In this document: piece after piece, positions 60,816-64,000 of the stretch
Layout: each line of letters opens with the position of its first letter
Numbering within the stretch: position 1 is the first letter of the stretch
Source of the DNA: Polytrichum commune
Lineage: Eukaryota; Streptophyta; Polytrichopsida; Polytrichales; Polytrichaceae
NCBI GenBank assembly: GCA_950295325.1
Contig: OX485805.1
Span: 46,212,758 to 46,276,757, forward strand
Length of the DNA: 64,000 nucleotides
Direction: 5' to 3'
Notes under the pieces: model-generated
The model's database searches: none
Seen by the model: only the letters and a program-made list of their open reading frames with translations
What the model was told of the DNA's origin: nothing
Made by a program: the position numbers and the translations under genes

Positions 60816-61940
60816 TGATCACAAAGACATTTCAACATCATTAGAAGTCTCAATCCATCCTTCCTCGCTATCACTGTCACTAGATGATCCATCAACTTCT
60901 GCAGAAATATGGAAATATTTTTCTACGGGACGGCAACTACTATGTTTTTTCTGGAGAAGGGTCTGGTGATGAAGTAGCTGCATACGCTTCTGCAACAATC
61001 TCAGCATGAAAAGGAAGCTGAAGAGGTCTAATAGGGCTTCTAATCTTACTGATATAGTGTGAGAGATTGCTTCCATCATACTTCATCATAGAGGACTTCA
61101 ACGCTTTCTTGCGCCATCTATAAACAAGTAAAAATCAACCATTTAAAAATGTTGGTAAGAAAAATTGAGGAAATGTTTAAAAATTTGAAGATAGTGTAGA
61201 CTTACTTACAAGCTCGCTTGGCAACAGTCTTCTTCTCTGGCTCATCTGCATTATCCAAAGGGCGTTTCTTCTTTGGAGAAGACCTTGTAACTTTGACTGA
61301 CTGAACTTCTTCAGCTTGGGGAAGAAGAGGAACCAATACCTCTTTGTATAAGATACTGTCATATTCAAATGCAATAATATGACGATGAAGACTCTTTGAT
61401 GCCTGTGAGGCCAAATCCACCACCCTTAAGCGTCCTAGTCCGGGTGATGGCTTTGAGAATCACATGTATCTCTTACAACCTTGAACCATGTGCAAAGAAC
61501 GCATATTGTTTTCACTCATCGTGCTTTATTAATGTTAGCCTCTTGGCTTGTGCTAGATGTAGCCTTCTCAAGAGTCCACCCCGCGGCTTTAGCCACACAT
61601 GCCCTTAAGGACATTCCCCTTGCTCGTTTAACCTTCACTTCCTTTTTCTTGTCATCGCAAGAGTCTTCCACCTTCTCCATTAATAGTGCAAGTGAGTTAT
61701 TTTGACCGGGAGCTTCAAGTGTTGAAAAACACTTTACTCAACGGCTACACACACTCATACAATCCCACACGTAGCACAACTAGCCTAATAGGTCTAACTA
61801 CTTATCCACCCCTAAAATGGTCTAATGTAACCTAGTTTTTTTCTATATGCTAACACCCACTAATTGGGTGTAGCCTTGCTAACCCCTAAATATCCTTAAC
61901 GGTAGTTTGTTGTTAAGCAACTCCAAGCCAGTTGGCCTAG

Positions 61941-62100
61941 GCCTTGCTGCCTAGTAACCAGAACTCCACCAGTGGACGAGGCCTTGCTGCCTGTAACCAG
62001 AACTACAACCAGTGGCCGAGGCCTTGCTGCCTGTAACCATAACTACAACCAGTGGCCGAGGCCTTGCTGCCTGTAACCAGAACTACAACCAGTGGCCGAG
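61941..62100. repeat. 40-bp tandem repeat, four copies
   Basis: Units at 61941, 61981, 62021 and 62061, each GCCTTGCTGCCT followed by GTAACCAGAACTACAACC and AGTGGCCGAG. The first unit is the most diverged. It is internal to the solo LTR. Confidence 0.9.
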
Positions 62101-62444
62101 GCCTTCAATTACCCGAATGAGTAACCCCCTACTAGTTGCGCATTAACACAACCCCCTTCATTCACTAACCAAATGTTTTCTAAGTTTCTCTCACTCTTTC
62201 CTTTCCCTTGCTCCTAATGAACTAATCTAACACTCTAGTTTCACTAACTACTAACTAATCAACACATGCAACCCTACTCCTAAGAGCTCACTCACTTGGG
62301 AGGTATTGAGAGAGAGAGTTATCCAATTAACTTCACTAAAAACTAATAAACCACACACGTGGCTCAAGCTCTTAAGAGCTTGCTCCCTTGAGAGCGCTTG
62401 ATGGAGAGAGAGGCAAATGAGAGAAAAAACACCTTAAGTAGCAA

Positions 62445-62476
62445 AGAGGGAGAGAGGGAGAGAGGGAGAGAGAGGT
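62445..62476. repeat. GAGAGAGG-type low-complexity run
   Basis: Repeated GGGAGAGA units inside the solo LTR. Confidence 0.8.
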
Positions 62477-64000
62477 GAGGATAGGGTGAGAGGATTAACA
62501 CCTCCAATCACAATCCTTTAACCCTCTCCTCCAAAGTAGGGACTAATCCCCATCCACCAAGCTTCCTTCTTCCTAAACTACCAAGGTGGATCCAAAAGTG
62601 GGCATTTAACCCGCGGAGCTCACCTTGCTTCACCTTACCCCCCACTCACATAATCAAGGCATCCTCTTATTGAAATCAAACCTTGAAATAACTACACAAC
62701 ACCTTCTAATGCCTAAACTTAAATCCACACCACACTTCACTCTTTTTATGTTTTGTGAATAATCATAACACATCAAAGTCAAACTAAAATTGGTTTCGAA
62801 GAGTTAATCACCACATGTGGGCACCATTTTGGGCTCACAATGCCCGAACAGAAGCACCTGAAACAAACAATACCATTTAGTACTTGGTATAAATTAATGA
62901 CAAAACATATCAAAAGAAAAATATAGGGAAAAAATAATACCTATGGAGGCTGTGAGGTCCATGACAATGTCATCTTCAACCGTGCAGAGATCAATAAGAG
63001 CCATGAGTAAATTAGAAGACTTCTCCCGTGCACCTCTAAATGGCATTCTATTCTCCGACTGAACAGTTAGAGAATCAACATCAATGAGGTTTGTGAGATG
63101 TCCATCTGATGACAACTTGATGCCATGTGCAAGAAGTTCAGGACGGTCACAAAACACAAAATTGGACATTGGAACTTCTTCATTCGGATTTTCCTTTCTA
63201 ACAAAGCATTTCACCATGAAACACTTGTGCGTACGGGATGGATGATCCGGGACAGTCAAAGGAAGGCCGTTAATTGCAAATCACTTGGATTCCTCCTGAA
63301 AATTTGCCCAATCCGCCCAAAATAAAAGCTCATTGGATATAAACTTTGAATCAAGATAAAATACAATGAGGGTACCATCATCTTGAAGAAACTGCATGGC
63401 AAACTCAAAATGCCTCTTGATCCATATGGATTCCACTTTTCCATCTATACCCTCTGGTTTAGTCTTTGGATGACGGTTCTAAGGTGGAATTTCACCAGCA
63501 ATACCAAGTCCAGGAACAGGTAAATCCTCCGGAACATCAAAGATAACAAGATCAACTACATTGTCAGCTTCACAACCCGCATAGTTTCGAATCTTTTTAC
63601 CTTGATGATCTTTAATTCATGCCTTCATACGCCTCCAAATCTTTGGCTCATCACTCTCAGTAACATTATCAAACAAGTCCAAAATACTTGAAGGACTATC
63701 ATTGATGATCTCTATCCCACTCTCTACATCATCCAACTGCGAGCATGGGATAGTATACACCGTTTGTGAAGGAAAAGGGGCAACGGAAAGAGGCACCTGA
63801 GAAACCAAAGGAGTAATAGTAGCGGGCGTGCTACTGCCTGAAGGAGAAATACCCACATAAGAAAGAAGTTTCTCTTGCCCTTTCTTTAACACAAGCTTCG
63901 CTAACTCTTTGTTCCGTGCCGCAACCTTCTTCTTCAACTTTATTTCCTCCTCCTTGCCTTTTTTCTTTTCTTTTTTCTCCTTCAAACGAGTTTCAACCTT

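Larger units (their letters stand above)
61404..62839 (-). mobile_element. Solo LTR inside an exon of the methyltransferase-like gene
   Basis: On the minus strand it starts TGTGAGCCC (62839) and ends GGCCTCACA (61404), 1436 bp, with a perfect 5-bp duplication ATGCC (61399-61403 and 62840-62844). Its ends match the LTR pair at 52-55 kb (GTGCCCACATG near the start, CCGGACTA near the end). It contains a 40-bp tandem repeat and no coding region. Confidence 0.8.
60820..63985 (-). pseudogene. Amino-methyltransferase-like gene, broken by stops and an LTR
   Basis: Minus strand, entering from beyond the window. A Lys/Glu-rich coiled segment (63985-63617) is followed after a stop by VVDLVIFDVPED (about 63550), in the place of a D/N-P-P-Y motif. 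Then come a strand DDGTLIVFYLDSKF (about 63365-63400), another stop near 63282, the block 62941-63259 with REKSSNLLMALIDL and the SAM-loop MDLTAS, an 83-base intron, and an exon split by the solo LTR at 61404-62839. After the LTR, RHIIAFEYDSILYKEV continues the fold. A KKKRP basic tail follows, then a donor near 61200. A last part at 60822-61080 is Ser/Asp-rich (SSSDSDSEEG). The motif order fits the N4/N6 DNA methylase class; substrate unknown. Confidence 0.5.

Noticed and set aside
61941-62100. CRISPR-like array
   Set aside because: The 40-bp units are contiguous with no unique spacers, and the context is a plant LTR.

Overview
This looks like nuclear DNA of a land plant. Genes are split by GT-AG introns, promoters carry telo-boxes and CCAAT/ACGT motifs, and the protein families are plant ones (Dof-type zinc fingers, an NB-ARC receptor, a multi-exon Tim17/22/23 gene). 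Most of the window is old, AT-rich repeat and retroelement sequence. The NB-ARC receptor ends in ARM-like and TPR-like repeats instead of LRRs, and no typical angiosperm gene appears, so I lean towards a seed-free plant (bryophyte or lycophyte). That is inference and low confidence.

Layout. (1) 1.6-20.7 kb holds a duplicated two-gene block. In copy B (15.3-20.7 kb) a Dof-like gene (minus) and a Tim17-family gene (plus) stand head to head over a short shared promoter. In copy A the same two genes (2.2-3.4 kb and 11.9-14.2 kb) are separated by about 8 kb that contains a Copia fragment, a LINE scrap, a SINE and a relic of a further Tim intron. Both Dof-like proteins carry two Dof-type fingers plus seven acidic repeats of about 34 residues. 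Tim copy A is open; Tim copy B has a nonsense codon at position 50. (2) 20.6-29.2 kb is mostly duplicated non-coding sequence with tRNA-derived SINEs and an orphan TPR exon. (3) 29.2-38.5 kb is a decayed non-LTR retrotransposon on the minus strand, flanked by a 165-bp direct repeat. It has a 2A-like motif, AP endonuclease, RT, a methyltransferase-like segment and RNase H. (4) 38.75-43.68 kb is a four-exon minus-strand gene for an NB-ARC/ARM/TPR protein of about 1082 residues.

(5) 43.7-50.6 kb has no gene I can support. (6) 50.7-57.3 kb repeats 25.4-28.35 kb but carries two later insertions: a pair of nested solo LTRs in opposite orientation (52.07-55.46 kb) and a 338-bp palindromic MITE (56.44-56.78 kb). 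(7) 57.7-59.3 kb is a broken DDE_1 (pogo/Jerky-like) transposase gene. (8) 60.8-64 kb is a broken amino-methyltransferase-like gene (minus) with a third solo LTR inserted inside the exon for its SAM-binding loop.

The genes most likely to be active are the two Dof-like genes, Tim copy A and the NB-ARC gene. The strongest candidates for something undescribed are the double-Dof protein with its tandem acidic repeats, the NB-ARC/ARM/TPR architecture, and the LINE with a methyltransferase-like segment and a very long target-site duplication. All calls come from reading motifs, splice sites and repeats by eye; no database search was made.
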